Shown: positions 26,398 to 40,700 of the stretch, one piece after another
How the letters are laid out: every line of letters begins with the position of its first letter
Position numbering within the stretch: the stretch's first letter is position 1
DNA from: Ignelater luminosus
Lineage: Eukaryota > Arthropoda > Insecta > Coleoptera > Elateridae
Reading direction: 5' to 3'
NCBI GenBank assembly: GCA_011009095.1
Contig: VTPC01007391.1
Span: 1 to 64,000, forward strand
DNA length: 64,000 nt
Notes under the pieces: generated by a model
The model's input: the letters and a program-made list of their open reading frames with translations, nothing else
Database searches by the model: none
Told to the model about the DNA's origin: nothing
Translations under genes and position numbers: made by a program

Positions 26398-29300
26398 ATA
26401 CGTATTTATAGTTTTTAGAATACAAATTATTTATAAATCTGATCAATTATAAAGTACTTTTTCTGAAAATCATTATACTTCGTTATATTAAACAAAGATA
26501 GGAAAAATATTTTTTCCAAGCCTTTTTCGTCTAACTACAACAATGAGTTTTCAAATGTGGTTTTCTATTATAGTAGAGTATTCAAACTATCTTAAGTGTT
26601 TAAGCAAGGCCGATCTCTTATTACAAACAACAATACATTCTTAACAATAACAACAATCACAAATAACCACAACTATGCAGATGATGTTTTCAAACTTGAA
26701 ATTCAACGGCGTGCATAGGATTTAAAGTTTACAAAAAAAAAGATGACATTAATCTGTAACAAGCATTAAACTACCAAAAATCGGAATGACTAAGCACAAA
26801 AAGACAATGCAAGTGCAAATCAAAAAGAGGATAACGATGATGCAGCGGGAGTCCGTCGCACCTAATTTCCATATAAAAATATTTTTAAAACAATGAATCA
26901 ACCCCATGACCACAGTTTTACAAACTCTTAATCAAGATGAAAAATTTATACACATCGTTACGCTCGTTTTGTTACAAATGCATATTGAGAATATAAATTA
27001 AGGAAGCATCGGAAAATCCGGGCAGCTTTCCGGCTTTTGTTATTTAAAAAATTTTTATTAATGATGTCATAACTGAAACACCTTTGCATTTTCTCACCGA
27101 TGGGCCTTAATCACCTGAGGACATTAGTAATATAATGAGACCATATTTGTTGTATTGTTTATATACGTTTTCAGAATTTAAAATTAAGACTTTTGTTCTG
27201 TTTTATTACATTCAATTTTAATAACAAATAAAATCCTTGCCTATCAGATTATACTAAAATTTATTTCAATGTTGGTTGGTTTATATTAACGAAAGGTCAT
27301 TGGCTGTGTATGTTTCAAAAATTTTTTTATAATATAATAACGTAAACCTGAATGTGTTCGAGATAATAGTAAATGATGTAATATAAGTCTTCTGATCCAT
27401 GCAATCTTGAATATTCTGTAAGTCCAATCTTAATCAGTTATGTAACTTTCATTCAAAATACTACAAATTCGTGAATGCATAGTGATTACGTTATTCTATT
27501 CTTATCATTGAAATGCTGGTTATCACCTGCTAATATGTTGGTGTCTAACCCAGTTTCCTTGTTCATCATTTTTATGGTAGGTTTTCCGTTTAGTTTTGAT
27601 AAAATTCAGTGACGCGTAGACCTTCACTATTTTAGAGAGTTTGATAAAATATTGTCTTTTAGCACCATAATGGAATTACTAGCGGAAATTATTGAAAATG
27701 AAACAAAAGTATGCTGTGATCTTTAGAATTTGTATTTGCATGGTCGGAAAGTTGAATGTTGATTGTAATAAAGATTTTGTCACTTAACGCCTCTCCAATT
27801 TATGTGTAAGTGACGTCTTTAGAAATTTTGCATTCAGTCTTCCCTCATCTTTTTTCTTTGGTCCGTTTCCATCTAAAGAACTTTCAGCTTTGTTTAAATT
27901 TTATCCACTAGTTTAAAGCCTTAGTTGCGCAAATGTCTAGGTACTTTGACTTTGTGTTCTGTTCACTGTGTCTAATAACTTAGTTGCAAATTAATTCTGC
28001 TTTTTTTTACTAGAACTTTTAGGTTTTACTTTTTGAGTACTCGGGATACCCTCGACAGAATGTGGTGCAAGGAATTTCTTGGAATTCATGTTCTGCCTTT
28101 TTTGTGAATGTAGATGGTGCAATTGGTTATATTCTTGCAAGAGGTTTACTACACAATGACGCATTATCTATTTCTGTCGTTATTTTTGTCATTAAGAAAT
28201 TTTTGGATTTCTGGATTTCATGGTGTGACTGGTCATTATTATTACATTATGTTCTTGAATCATGTTGTTTAGGTAAATATTATTGTGTAGAGAGTTAATA
28301 GTCTTTGCGTTCAATTTTATGAGCTTTTTCAGTATTATACCATTATTGTAATTGACCGTTTTAAATAATTTTGAATTATCGCATTTTATTGGATCTTATT
28401 GAATGACCTTCAGTTATAAATAATTTATCTTGCCATATTTTGCGAATTATTGTTTTATCTTTTGGAGGATTTTTGTGACGATTTTTGGTTACTATAACCT
28501 CTTTAGAAATATTTTATTTTGTCATTTATGGCATCTTTTAGTTTTATTTGTGACTGTTTCAGATGATTTATCTCGCGTAAAGCATCATTTCTTATGGTAT
28601 AGTGTGCTGTTTCAGTTTGCTTTAAGATTTTAGATTCAATAACATGGCTAGTGTGACTGATCTGAAGAAAGAGTAAATAAACCGTAACATTGGTAGCTAC
28701 ACATTTAGCAGTTCTCCGAGCGGAGATCGGGCTGGCGCAGTTTTGCGAAATGTATTAATACGTTTGCTTTGGGCCATTGTTGACCATGGTGACTACAGTG
28801 TTGTTAGAATCAGATTAATTCATTTTTTTAATAACTGTCTTTAATGTATTTTAATACTAAATTTGGTACTGATAGTTCTTCTTTCCACTTCTGAGATTAC
28901 ATTTCCGATTTCGATTGTAGTCGATCGGAGCCTTCGTTACTGTCTTAAAATGCTTGAAGAAGGGGTTGGGGCGTTATAGAGTCTTATAAGAAACATCTAA
29001 CCAAGTGGATTCTAATATGACTTTGTGATTTTGATTTTGAGAAATTATTTTTGCCTTGTTTCGTATTGCTTCTATAATAAGTCTGCGGATTTAATAGCGT
29101 TATCCAACTTTTAGAACCGCTGGATATGTACTGCAATCGACAGGTTTGCAGCTACACGTGATTTTCTTTCTAGCATGTTTCGGGATCTATCAATTTCAGT
29201 TTGGGCCATTAGAACAGTACCTTTTGGCACTTGAAACTCCGAAGTCTTCTTCCCTTTTTAATCTTCTCTATTAATTTGTTATCGTTTAGATAAACGAGCT

Positions 29301-32300
29301 AGTCGTTGATTAAAGTTTTACTCCAATTTTATGCCATTATTTTGGTTCTCATGACTTAATTTGATTGAGGATCTATGACGTTCTCTTAGGTGCATAGTTG
29401 CACCCAAGATAAGAAACCTTAGCAAACTTGCTTTCCTAAAGTCGCTGTTATGCAACACTGGTTTAAAGTTGATTTTTTTACTAATTCTAATTAGTAGCTC
29501 AGATTTCGTTTAGATCGTTTTGGGATTTTCTGTACAGTGTTGGTTACAACTCTATTTGGGTTGGTTTTGGTTGAAGTTACTCTAGGATTTAACCTTTTTG
29601 GTTTTGTATTGATTATTACTGATATTGAGTTTTATTCTATACTAATTGTAAGTAGTTAACGTCTAAAACTTTGTATCGTGTAGTGACTTTTGTCTAGTGA
29701 TGCTACAGTGTACTTCTGATGTTGTTAACATAATATTCCTAAATATTCGGGACTTAAAGAGATTTTTAGCTGCAAGTTCTCTCTAGACCTTTTTTATATT
29801 TTTTGTCGTAATCTTAAATACCTAGGAATACATTTCTGTTTCAATGTTTAAACGTCTTTCCGAATTCAACGACTGCTACCTATTGTACTCGACTAAATAA
29901 AGAAAAACTATTATTTCTACACTTGGACTAAACTTGTATACTGTCTTTCAATGTTAGACTTTGAGTTAGTAGCCGGCAATTCTGCATTAAAATTTAGTAG
30001 GATCAGGAAATCGACTTTTGACCATAACATTTGGTTCCACCTGTAATCAGTGCTTGAATTCCTGAATTAATTGTAATTTTTTTGAAAATTCTAGACATTG
30101 GATTGTAAAGATGCACCAGCAAAACAGAAAATTCTGGAGACACCTTAGAAAGCTATTTTATTAAAAAAAAATTATGTACGGTGAATTTCGATGAAATCTG
30201 GGGCAACCAATTATCTATCGTGTAAATGTGGCTTTGAAAAAGCAACTGTACTTATAACAAGCTTTTTTCAGTAACTTTTGAAAATATATTATAGAGCCTG
30301 TTTCACATTTCATTGAAAATGCAGCAATTGCTCTCAAGACTTGTCTCAGATTTTTATGAAATCCACTGTACCTCAAAGTTAGACTAATAATTTAAAAAAA
30401 CCAAGATTTTATCATTTAGAGAAATAAATGTGTTGGTCTTGCAGTCTTACACAGAAGCTTTTCTTTTTATATTGCACAATGTACTTAAATAAATCTACTT
30501 GCTTTCAGTGTCTAAGTTTACTTTTACCACTTTAACCAAGAATTCCAAAAGCAATCAAACAAAACAAACATTTGTTGGTCAATTTTAAAATTTCTTTTTG
30601 AGTTTTGAATTGAAAAGTAGTCCCACTGGTAGAACTGAGTTAGAAGTCTTGGTATCCAAGGTTAGAAGAAACATCTACACACAGTTGCACAAGGACTGAA
30701 GAGTTAAGAACAGATATATGACTAAAATCAAGGGCAGAGAAAAAGTCAAGAACAGGTAAACAGCTCAAAATTAAAACTTCGAAAAGAAGAATTGAATCAA
30801 CCCTTGTGAGACAATCAGAAGACGGGTCGACCACTTCTGGAGGGTCACATCTAGATCGATGAGATTTTCTGTGAGATTAATAATTTTTCATTTCAAGTTT
30901 CTACAGAAATTATGTTGATTTCAAACTTTATTGCCGTCCCATTAATCAGAAAGTCAAATTAATTAAACTAATAACTTCCGTTCAGACGACGGAAGTCAGT
31001 TTATGTTTGAAATGGAATTCTGCTAGCATTTACCTCTAAAAACCTAATGGTGTTAGAAAGTTATCTTGGTCTTCACTTAGACCATCTTCAGCTGGTACTA
31101 AAAAAAAATAATCACCTTTTTCAGAACTCGGAAAATTGCAAAGTATTTAAAGATGGTCGGATCGTGACCGTGACAAAAGTTTGACATTTCATGACTCTTG
31201 ATATAGAAACTGCTAAGTTAGAACTACACAGAATTCTTATAATCGTAAAAGCGTACAAAATTATCTTAAACGATGTGTAATGTCTTTGAGTGTATCCAGA
31301 GTCAATTCCTCACAAAAAATGACACCAAAAGAACAACTTCCACACAAACTTATTTATTGCTGAAAAACCATTTTACCTGTGCAAGGTCAGCCAAGAATCT
31401 AGTACTCACCTTATTTGCTTTATTTATTTGATTAGTCTTTGAACGTTTTAGGATTTTGTTCCAAAACAGTTTCTAAAAAGCAAAGCATTGCGCATTATTT
31501 TAAATTGCTCTAAACTAAAATAGCTTCTTAGAGCTGACGTTAGGAGGAAGAAGAAGAAATTAAGAATGTGCAGTATAACTGAATAAGAAAAATAAGTTTT
31601 ATCCTATACTTTCCTTTATCATCGATTTGCTAATCTTCAGCATTCCTTGAAGAGTCGATTACGTCTTAAAAATAAAACTCTTGGAGAATTTTGACTGCTA
31701 GTTTGAGCAATACTAATATTATTTACTGAAATAGCTCAAGAATATTTTAAATCTTGATAGCACAATAAAACGCAGTATAATGTACCATATGTAAGCTCCT
31801 CTAATATTTTAGATTTTGGCTAATTATAACATATACTTTCAGACTGCGGAATAAAGAAAATTGCTAAACATTCCTATTGAATTCCTTCATGGGCTAATAA
31901 ACTAGGAGGTTGTAGTACATGTCACCATCAGGACAGGTTAAGCAAAACGTGACTGTAATTTTTGGCACTTGGTGCAGGTGAATTTTTATTGCTGCTTTTA
32001 GTCTCAGAGTCAATTTCTGTGACAAAATAAATGTGCTATGCGTTATAATCCAAATCGCTTTTGACTCCTGCACGTTTTACAACACACATGTTTCTTGCAT
32101 CCATCTCTTTTTTGTTGTAGAAAAGAAACTGTACAATTTTGTTATCGCTGGTACCAAACAAATCACTGCTATCATCACAACAATCTTTTTTGTTGTATTT
32201 CAACGAACAGTTTTCAAATCTATTTTGTAGTACATTACCAGTTCATTAGGAGCCGAACAATTATTTCTTAAATAGATAGAAAGCGTTATAGAACTTGGTA

Positions 32301-34503
32301 CGCAACAAGGCATTACAAAGCACGATTATCTTTTCTCCCTGTAGATGCTTGCTAGAAACTAGCCTTTTGAGGCGTATTATAGATTCGTTAATACAAATAT
32401 GTTCTTCTATGTTCTTGTTGATATCGACAATATGTACCTAATTTATGTCTTGTCCACTACAGCCTCAACCTGGAAAAACAAGTAATTCCCATAAGAATTT
32501 GCAAAACTATGTTTTAGAATTTGCTGCTCGTTGTTTCGATGTTTTTTCAGTTTTTACAAACCATATACATGTTTGCTATTTTTACCATTGAGGTAAAGAT
32601 TTCACTTGAAAAACACTTAGAAGACAATGAATGAAATTTTAATCTAAGGGATATTTTCATTATTACTGTCAGATGGAAGACATACTATGATTGATGGTTT
32701 CTTCGTATTCACTACTGATGCTGGCTTTAGGCCAGTATTCCTAATGCAACATTATCTTTTGGGGTTTTCAGTTTCTTCTTCATTATGTAAGGATTGTTTT
32801 TAGGTAACTGTGTGGCGTAGTTTAATTTGCCTGGATAAAAGTAAAAATAAAAGTTGAATCGTTGACCACAAAGAAGATATACTAAAAAATTTAAAAATCT
32901 GTTAAGCCTAAAACAATTTCTGCAAACGGTTAGAAGAATAGGAGTACAGAATAAAATATTATAGATAGTGTAATAAAGCTGAAAGAATTGATATTAGTTT
33001 TCATAATTCGATCAAACGTACATAAAGTTTTTATCGATGTTACACTGTTACAAAATCAAGTAGAAGTATTTAGACTAAACAGATAAAATGAACATTACAC
33101 TAGTTGGTTTTTTCTAGAGCATTACAATTTGAAAACAAAAAAAAATAACACAGTATCACTTTAATAAATTTTACTGTAAATTTGGTAAAATAAAAGACTT
33201 TAAATTTGATACACAGTATAAAGGAGATTTATCATTTTGTCAATCTGAAAGAAGCAATTGTTCAATGTCGCTTTGTTTTACGATATGGAAAATTAATTGT
33301 TATTCAACAGTTTCGTGATAGAAAAATAAGCTTTATACCAAAACAAAAAGTTTTATAAGACTGGATAAAATTAATATAAAAGGTGAGTGTTATCTATTAT
33401 ATTTCGATCAGATAACTCCGCATAGCACAACTACGAAAGACAATGATTTACAAGGAATTTAAACAGCTTTTCGCACTATACATAGGTATAACGAAGCAAA
33501 CAATAGGTACAATAAAAACATAGAGAGGCACTGATTTCTAGTTTGGCATCTAAAAATAAAGCTTCTGAAACATAGAAATGCTAATATATTCGTGGAAGTA
33601 ATGTTGGTACTAACTCGATTATCTAAATGCTGAAGACAAATGCTTGCAGCAACAATAGCAACATAAAAAAGACAATATGTCAAAATCTCACCGAATGATA
33701 TACAAAGCAAAACCTTTAGTTATCTTTAACAACTTTAGTATATTTTAAAATCAATAAAATGTAATGTCAATGTTAAAACTGTGTAATCTTATTGACTTTC
33801 GACTAACGTTAATGGTGTTTCGAAATTGTAGCAATAAGATTTACATAAGATGGCCTTACGTTTACAACAGGATGTAACGTGGGTAAGTGAACCTTATCGT
33901 TAGTAGACTCACCTATCCTGAAACCAACAAATAACGCGTGTTTTTAGTAATTATTTATATTTTTGATGATACAAAATAGAAAGGAATCCCCAAAGGCTAC
34001 CCATTGTTTGTATACCATTTAATAGCGATATCTTTATTACGCCTATAATAATAAACAATAATACACGATTTATGAATAATACATCCTATATGAATAATAT
34101 CTTGAATTATCGAGAAATACCTACAAACAAATAAAAACGCCTGAGGTTATCCACACTTTTCTTTAAATAAACGTACCAACGTGAAAATTCTCAAGTTCGC
34201 AAAAACACAAGTTGCATCATAAATTGCGTTTTATTTAAGACTGATTTGTTTATTTTTTATTGAAATATTATAAAGATACGTGAAAACCACCTACAACTAG
34301 ATTTAACAAATAAGAATATATTTATACAGTTCATAAATAATTTATTAAGTAAAACAGTAATTTAGCATATAAGTAATAATCATCAATATTAAGCTAATTT
34401 TACGTATATCGGAAATTGTTTCACAAATCTAGTAAAACTAGGAACAACATTGTTTATAATCTTTTAGATAAATATATTATTATTAGATAGAATCACATTT
34501 CAT
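26398..34503. other. No gene supported; T- and G-rich strand bias at 27.5-29.9 kb
   Basis: The stretch 27540-29900 is noticeably rich in T and G on the plus strand, unlike its neighbours. That can be a trace of an old, A-rich element on the minus strand. No conserved protein motif could be confirmed. The remainder is ordinary AT-rich sequence downstream of the ST6Gal gene. Confidence 0.5.
30974..30996. repeat. Hairpin with 8-bp stem
   Basis: ACTTCCGT at 30974-30981 pairs exactly with ACGGAAGT at 30989-30996 around a seven-base loop. No T-run or gene end suggests a function. It may be chance or a repeat relic. Confidence 0.45.
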
Positions 34504-34517
34504 TTTATTTTCCTAAT

Positions 34518-34759
34518 CTAGCAATGAACATTTTTAAAACCAGGTATTCTTATGTACCCAGTTTGAAAGACAGTTTTATCACTAGCAACGTTTAAGGAAT
34601 ACGCAAGTAGTTTTTCAGCTGCCAAAGGGTGCCATACTCCAAACGTGCAAGCTGGGTTATCTTCAACATCGTAATAATGACATTTTCTTGTAACACGCAC
34701 TGATGGAATATATTCAAACATGTCCACGTAATCGCAGTGCGGAAGTAATACAGCTAAAC
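34518..34759 (-). CDS. ST6Gal: ST6Gal coding exon 3: end of S motif, motif III, VS motif and stop
   Basis: This exon is 242 bases: two bases completing Gly363, 79 codons and a TAG stop at 34518-34520. The acceptor is TTATTCTTCCAG|GT. The frame reads LAVLLPHCDYVDMFEYIPS, then RKCHYYD (motif III), PACTFGVWHPLAAEK (VS motif with H406 and E411), and ends GFKNVHC. That ending matches the GFRTIHC terminus of human ST6GAL1. Three structural cysteines (PHCD, RKCH, PACT) and the terminal one are in place. An AATAAA on the minus strand at 34509-34504, nine bases past the stop, is probably too close to act alone. Other AATAAA hexamers follow (for example 34346-34341), so the 3' UTR end is not resolved. 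Confidence 0.95.
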
Positions 34760-37700
34760 CTGGAAGAATAAATTGTTTATTTCAAGTAGATTATACGCAA
34801 TAAAGAACACAAACAATGATATCTACATTACCAAATACTACATCTAATAATATTCTACTGAGTACTTTTTGATCGATAACTTCTAATTTTAGTAATTTAA
34901 CGAATCAACTTCAATGAGTTAAACAAATTTAAGCTTCTTCAAGATCCAGCTCTGAACGAATTAGAAAAACATCCTGTTTACTTAAGTTTACAAAAGAGGT
35001 TTTTAGGATTATCAAAACTTCTATCCAGTTTTATATGAAGTGTAATAACAACTAAAACAATGCTAGGATGATCTCTTCAAAATAATTTGGTCAATACTTG
35101 TAGCGTGATGTGATTCTTTTCTTATCTAAAGAACATGGAGTTTGGAATTCCATTGGGAAAACCAAAACTAACCAAACATCAAAAACTCCTGTCTGGGTCC
35201 AGATATTTACTCTTAAAAGCATAACCGCAATGTTCCTCTTTTTTCGCTGAATCAAAGATTCGATATTAAACTACACTGACGTTTTGGAAGATCCAGAGAC
35301 CTTAAAAGTAAAAGTAAATCATTGTCAAGAAAAAGAAGCAAAAATTGTGTGTTGCTCAGAGTTAATCCAAATGGTTTTGAGAAAAAAAGATATTTAACAC
35401 TACGTTTTTGTATTTTTGAGAAAAACAGTGCCCCCGTCTAGAAACTATAATATTTTACACCTAGGCCATCTCGAGAATTTGTTACCCTTTTATGGCAACA
35501 ATCTAATCTTTGTAGACTTTTTGATCATCCCTTCTGTTCGAATTATAGTGTCAGCAGTGTGCATAATGTTAAAATATCGGTGTGAATTTCTTGATGCATT
35601 TATGCACTTTTTCTTTACTTTTGACCATAATAGAGATTAGGACTCTCTGGAAATCTATTAACCCGGCATACAATTATTTCCAAGTCAACAATCCTAGGAA
35701 TTATACTGCGAGAGTTACCCTCAAATTGGCAATTTTTAATAAATCTATTTACGTTTAATAAATCGTAACAGCCTCGGAAATTAGTAGCCAATACTAACCA
35801 AAATCCAACGTTGACAAGCTTGCACCCTACACATTAATTATACTGTAGATTTATCTTTTAATTGTATATTTTTAAATAACTTTTGCTTTTTTTTGAATGA
35901 ACAATCTATCACATGTCTAGCTCTAGTGCCTCTTCCGTTATTGACGTTTGTATGCAATGAACACACAGTTTTGTGGTTTGTCCGATTTTGGACTTCAGGT
36001 AATCTCATGCCTACACTACACGAGTCCCGCTACCCTGACTGTAACCGGTCACCAAAAACTCCTTCCACTTGCTACAGATGTCCCCTGGGAATGAGGACCC
36101 AGACCATCTCAGCAACCACCACAGTTGTTGTCGAACGACGCTGCTTTGGAGGTAAGCCATCAAACCGCCCGTGCTCTCCGTGTTAGTTCTACAAGCTACC
36201 AAAGTTCCACAGCACGTGCCAGTACTATTTATTAGACCGTCCAACATTCCTCTCCACGACTTCGGCCGATCGGCGCAGGATTATTGGTTCTGAAAAGTTC
36301 AAACGTTTTTCTTCCCTTCCTCTGCTCTTATCAACATTGTTATCTTCATCATTTTGGTAGCATCGTGCTGACTGACATCGCTTTATTCTGAGTTTTTCGC
36401 CATTCGTAATCCATCTTGAATTCAATAAACAAAGATTTCTAATAATTCTTCTTGCCGACTTTCATCATTATGAAGAGAGTTCGCGTACGCGAATATTGTT
36501 GGCTTACCAGTATCTTGTGTTGTACGGACGAACGAGAACTTTAGCTGGCGTCTTACCATTTTTCATCACCACTCATCACCACAGCTCAAGCCAGCACGCC
36601 ATTCTGGCTAGAGGATTGGGAAGTCTTCGGTCTTCAATGCTGTTACTCCACCGACTTCAGTTATCACCTGGGATGGGCCGCCTGGAAATGTCTGAAGACC
36701 CACTCAGTGACCTAGACGGATGACGATGTCATGGAGAGAAGTGTCATTTACCACCATCGAGTCCACTGCCGCACTCTTCTAAAGACTTACATTAGAAATG
36801 TCTTGAGGTGGCTGTTAACGCTTTGTCCAGCCGTCTGACACTGAACTGCCCTTACCCAATTCGACTTTGATTCGAACTGCCGCGATCACATTTTCTCTAC
36901 AACTTCTTATTAGCCGACAGGGTTTTGCGTGACCATCTGCTTGGTGCTTGCCGTTCTGTCTACTCATGGCTTCGCGTTCTTATGCTTTCAACCCTTACAC
37001 GACTGAAGAAGAAGATATTTTCTAAATAGCCACGTTTTAACTTTCGTCTGTCTTAACCTGACCTACAGCGCGCAATCAAAAGTCAATTTTGAATTCATTA
37101 ATGTATTCTATTTTTTGAAATCGATTTAGTAGAAAACGACATTAAAGATATCATTACAATTGGAATACAAATAGCGATTAGAAAGAGTCTCGTTATACGT
37201 ATTACATTGAGCTGAGAGTTCGGCTGCACCAACCACAATACAATCACTGGAAAAACTGTTATTAAAAAAACTTTTGTGATTGAAATTCTCAATTTCTAGT
37301 TTTCTCGTTTCAATCATTCATTTTGTTTGCTATTGAAAAAGATCTAGTACTCGGTCAAAAACAAACAAAATGTGTTTCTTAGTCCTTTGTGTGTTGGGCT
37401 GCTTTTGAGTACTTTTTATTTCATCGGACCGGATGATTGAAATGGCTTGGTCTCACATGAGCAAAATCGTGCTAGCTCTGCTCTCACATGAAATTCTCTT
37501 GAGACAGTTCTAGATAAAATCATCATACTCTCTTTTAATGTTGTGTGCATGAACCAATCAAATGCGAATAAACCATCTATGAGGTTTATAAGATAAGATG
37601 TGGATCAAGATTTTGACGAGAAATTTTTTCCTGCTTTCACACCAACTGTTTACCAAATCGACAACATCGATTATCTCTCTAAAAAAAGCATTCTTACCAG

Positions 37701-40700
37701 AGATTTGTCATAGTTTGCTGTGAATGATGCTTCTCTATCGTTTGTCTCAGCGGCGATGTTGAAACTTTTCTTTACGTTACGTTTTCACTCTTAAGTGTTT
37801 GTTGTTGAAAAAGAATTGTTCATCAATCCTCAACTATTTTTCTCTTGTTTTCTCTTGTTAGTACCAACTTGAACAAAGCTTATAAGCTCATCTTTCATTT
37901 AGTTAATTCAGGAATTAAGATAAAAAGAAGAAGAAAGTCTTTAACGTCTCTACATAGGTCAGCTAACATCAATATCTTTTAAAATATTAAGGAATGTAGA
38001 CACCCGCATGAGCATGAAGATTAGATTTGAACAATTGAAGATTTATTTTTAAATCTGAAAGTTCTTGCTTCTAATATAAACTTTTTGTACAGTCAGACTT
38101 TTGGCTTGTTCAGTTACATTCTTCGAACCGACAAACTTTTTTTTATTAACAGTTACTCTTTCTAAAATCAACCTAAAACTCTTTATCTCCATATCATGGA
38201 GTTAACTATATATATGTCTGATTCTGTCCTTGATTATTCAATAACTTTAAGATGCCAAGAAGTAAAAACTGTAATATAGTCACCGGTAGAATTCTATGGA
38301 CCAGGATTTTTGGATTACTACGGGATGTTTCGTTACTATTGAATTTTAAAAATATTGGTAAAAATAAATGTCCCACTAATCTCCATGAATCTCAAAGAAT
38401 GTTCGCTTACTGTAATTGATGCAATAAAAAATGGCTACTTCTTTATCTACCCTAGATATTGAAAACTGAAGGTGCATACATCTAACTTTCTTTAAGTGAT
38501 CTCGGAAAAATGTGTAACCTTATTGGAAGAGAGGCCTAGAATATTCGGTCGATTGTTAATTTTGTGAATTAACTATGTTGGAAATTCCACGATATAATCT
38601 TAATAAGTAACACTGAATCTTTCTGTTTCTGTGTAAACTATCTTTTCATTGTCTGTTACTTTGAAACATTTTACAGGTTAGACAGAAGTATCAGACGATA
38701 AAATTCCAAGCCTGAAGGTCGTTTCGTGTGTTATGAAAATTTACTGTTAAACTTTTGTGGTATTGCCTATGATAATTTCTGTGTTTTCCTAAATTAAAGG
38801 TCGAACTTATTGTAAAATGTTCAATCATTCTCGTTAGCTTTCCTATTTTGGTTTTGATTATGTTATTCAACATATAAGATTATAATTATTTGTTTGTGTT
38901 TGTTTGTATTAAATCTTATTTTGTGTAAGTACATAATATAAAGCAAAATATTAGACTAGACGATAAACATAACTCTATATAAAGTTCATTCTTTTATTTT
39001 TCAGATTTTATAATAACTCTAAAATGGTAAAAGATCCAGAAAACAATGGGTATACATATTGGTTGGGTTCTAAGATTTTGTGACTATTTGTCGCCGCATT
39101 ATTACTCGATTAATTAATAATAGTAACATATTAAGACGCAAATTCTACTAAAACAACCTTTTATTATTTGACACGTGTACCATTATTAATATAATATCGT
39201 CCGAGGTTAACTTGTGATGACACTATTATAATATTATTACAAAATAATGACACACGTGTCAGGGTATACCTACGTATTTATGGAATTTGCGTTTCTATTT
39301 GTAATATTAATTTTATTATTAATAAGAATACAAACAGAAATCAGAATTTCATGCTCAAAAGATACTCCGTACAATTCAATAAATGAAGAAAAGTATCTAC
39401 CTAATATTTTGGCCCATAATAGATATTTATGGACTATTTTGACCAATACCGATACTTACACTGGATGTTGCTAAGATCAAATATAAAGGTACAATTCTCT
39501 TTATTCTGCTCTTTTTATAAAATAAAAAACGTTTAGCCTTCTGCAGCTTTCTTAAAATTAATATTCTTAATAGACTCTAATTATTGTTATCCATACAAAA
39601 AAATTAAAAGAAAAAGAACAAAATAAATAACATTGAGTATGACTTATACATCCGAAAAAATTCCTGCAATAGTTGCACATTTTGTATTCTCACATAATAA
39701 AAACTTTAAGGTTAGTGACCTTAAATACAAAATGATTAATACAGAGCAATAAAAGGAAATCGGTTAGGACATTGTCTGCGGCTTTCGTTTCTTCATTTCC
39801 AAAAACTATCCGTACACCAATCATCTTTGTGTATGAAGTACTTATTTTAGTCAGTCACATAACCTTCACAATACTTTATATGTTGACCACTCAAAAACAT
39901 TGATTTTAGAGACAAATCAAATCAAAATTATGAATTTTGCTTTTATTTTCTTTATAAGAGTTAAAGAACAAAAATGCAAAACCTTTTTTTATTACTCATC
40001 ACTTTTAATTTCCTAAATAGGGAAATAATAATCAATACCTATGCATTAGCAATGTAATCAACTCTTATCAATAAATTATGTGTACAGGAAATATTTTTGG
40101 GAGTAACCATAAAACCTCTTCCGTGCATTTGTCACACTTCCTAAAATCTAAGTGCGTAAATACAGTTCATTATAATAATCTGGATCACTTGTTACGTGTC
40201 AATAAAGTTATGTGTATGTGAATTTTCCATTGGCAAAGAGATAATCATAAATGAACCATTAGCAAATTAAATGAGTAATTACAGTAATACATGAAGAAAT
40301 ATAAAGAATATATTTGTGAGGAATGCTGAGAATTAGATACTAAATGCGCAAAAGATGGAAAATTTTAACTTGTATCAATTTAAATGCATCACACGAACGA
40401 TTAAAAATTATTAGCAAGATCTACTTCAACGGAAAATTCTCTAATGCAATTGAAGTGTGTTATACGAGGAATATTCAAGAAATATTGTTTTTAGAAAGTT
40501 CAGTACTTGCAATTCGAAGCAACTTACACCTTGATTAAATATTTTATATTAGTCAATCTCTTTAAATCAGATGAAGTCGGATTATGAGCAATCAACTTAT
40601 AAATATAACTAAAATTTGGTAAATCAAAGTCAAGAATTACTATAGAATATTTTCTTGGAAGCAAACCAAGATAAATCATAATTCCTAAAATATTAAAAAA

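Noticed and set aside
33459-33710. Hydrophobic 83-codon minus-strand frame resembling a receptor fragment
   Set aside because: No conserved chemoreceptor motif and too short. Hydrophobicity is expected from T-rich codons.
34719-34727. GTG or ATG near 34720 as the start of a small separate protein
   Set aside because: The frame continues upstream through conserved sialyltransferase sequence to a clear splice acceptor, so it is an internal exon.
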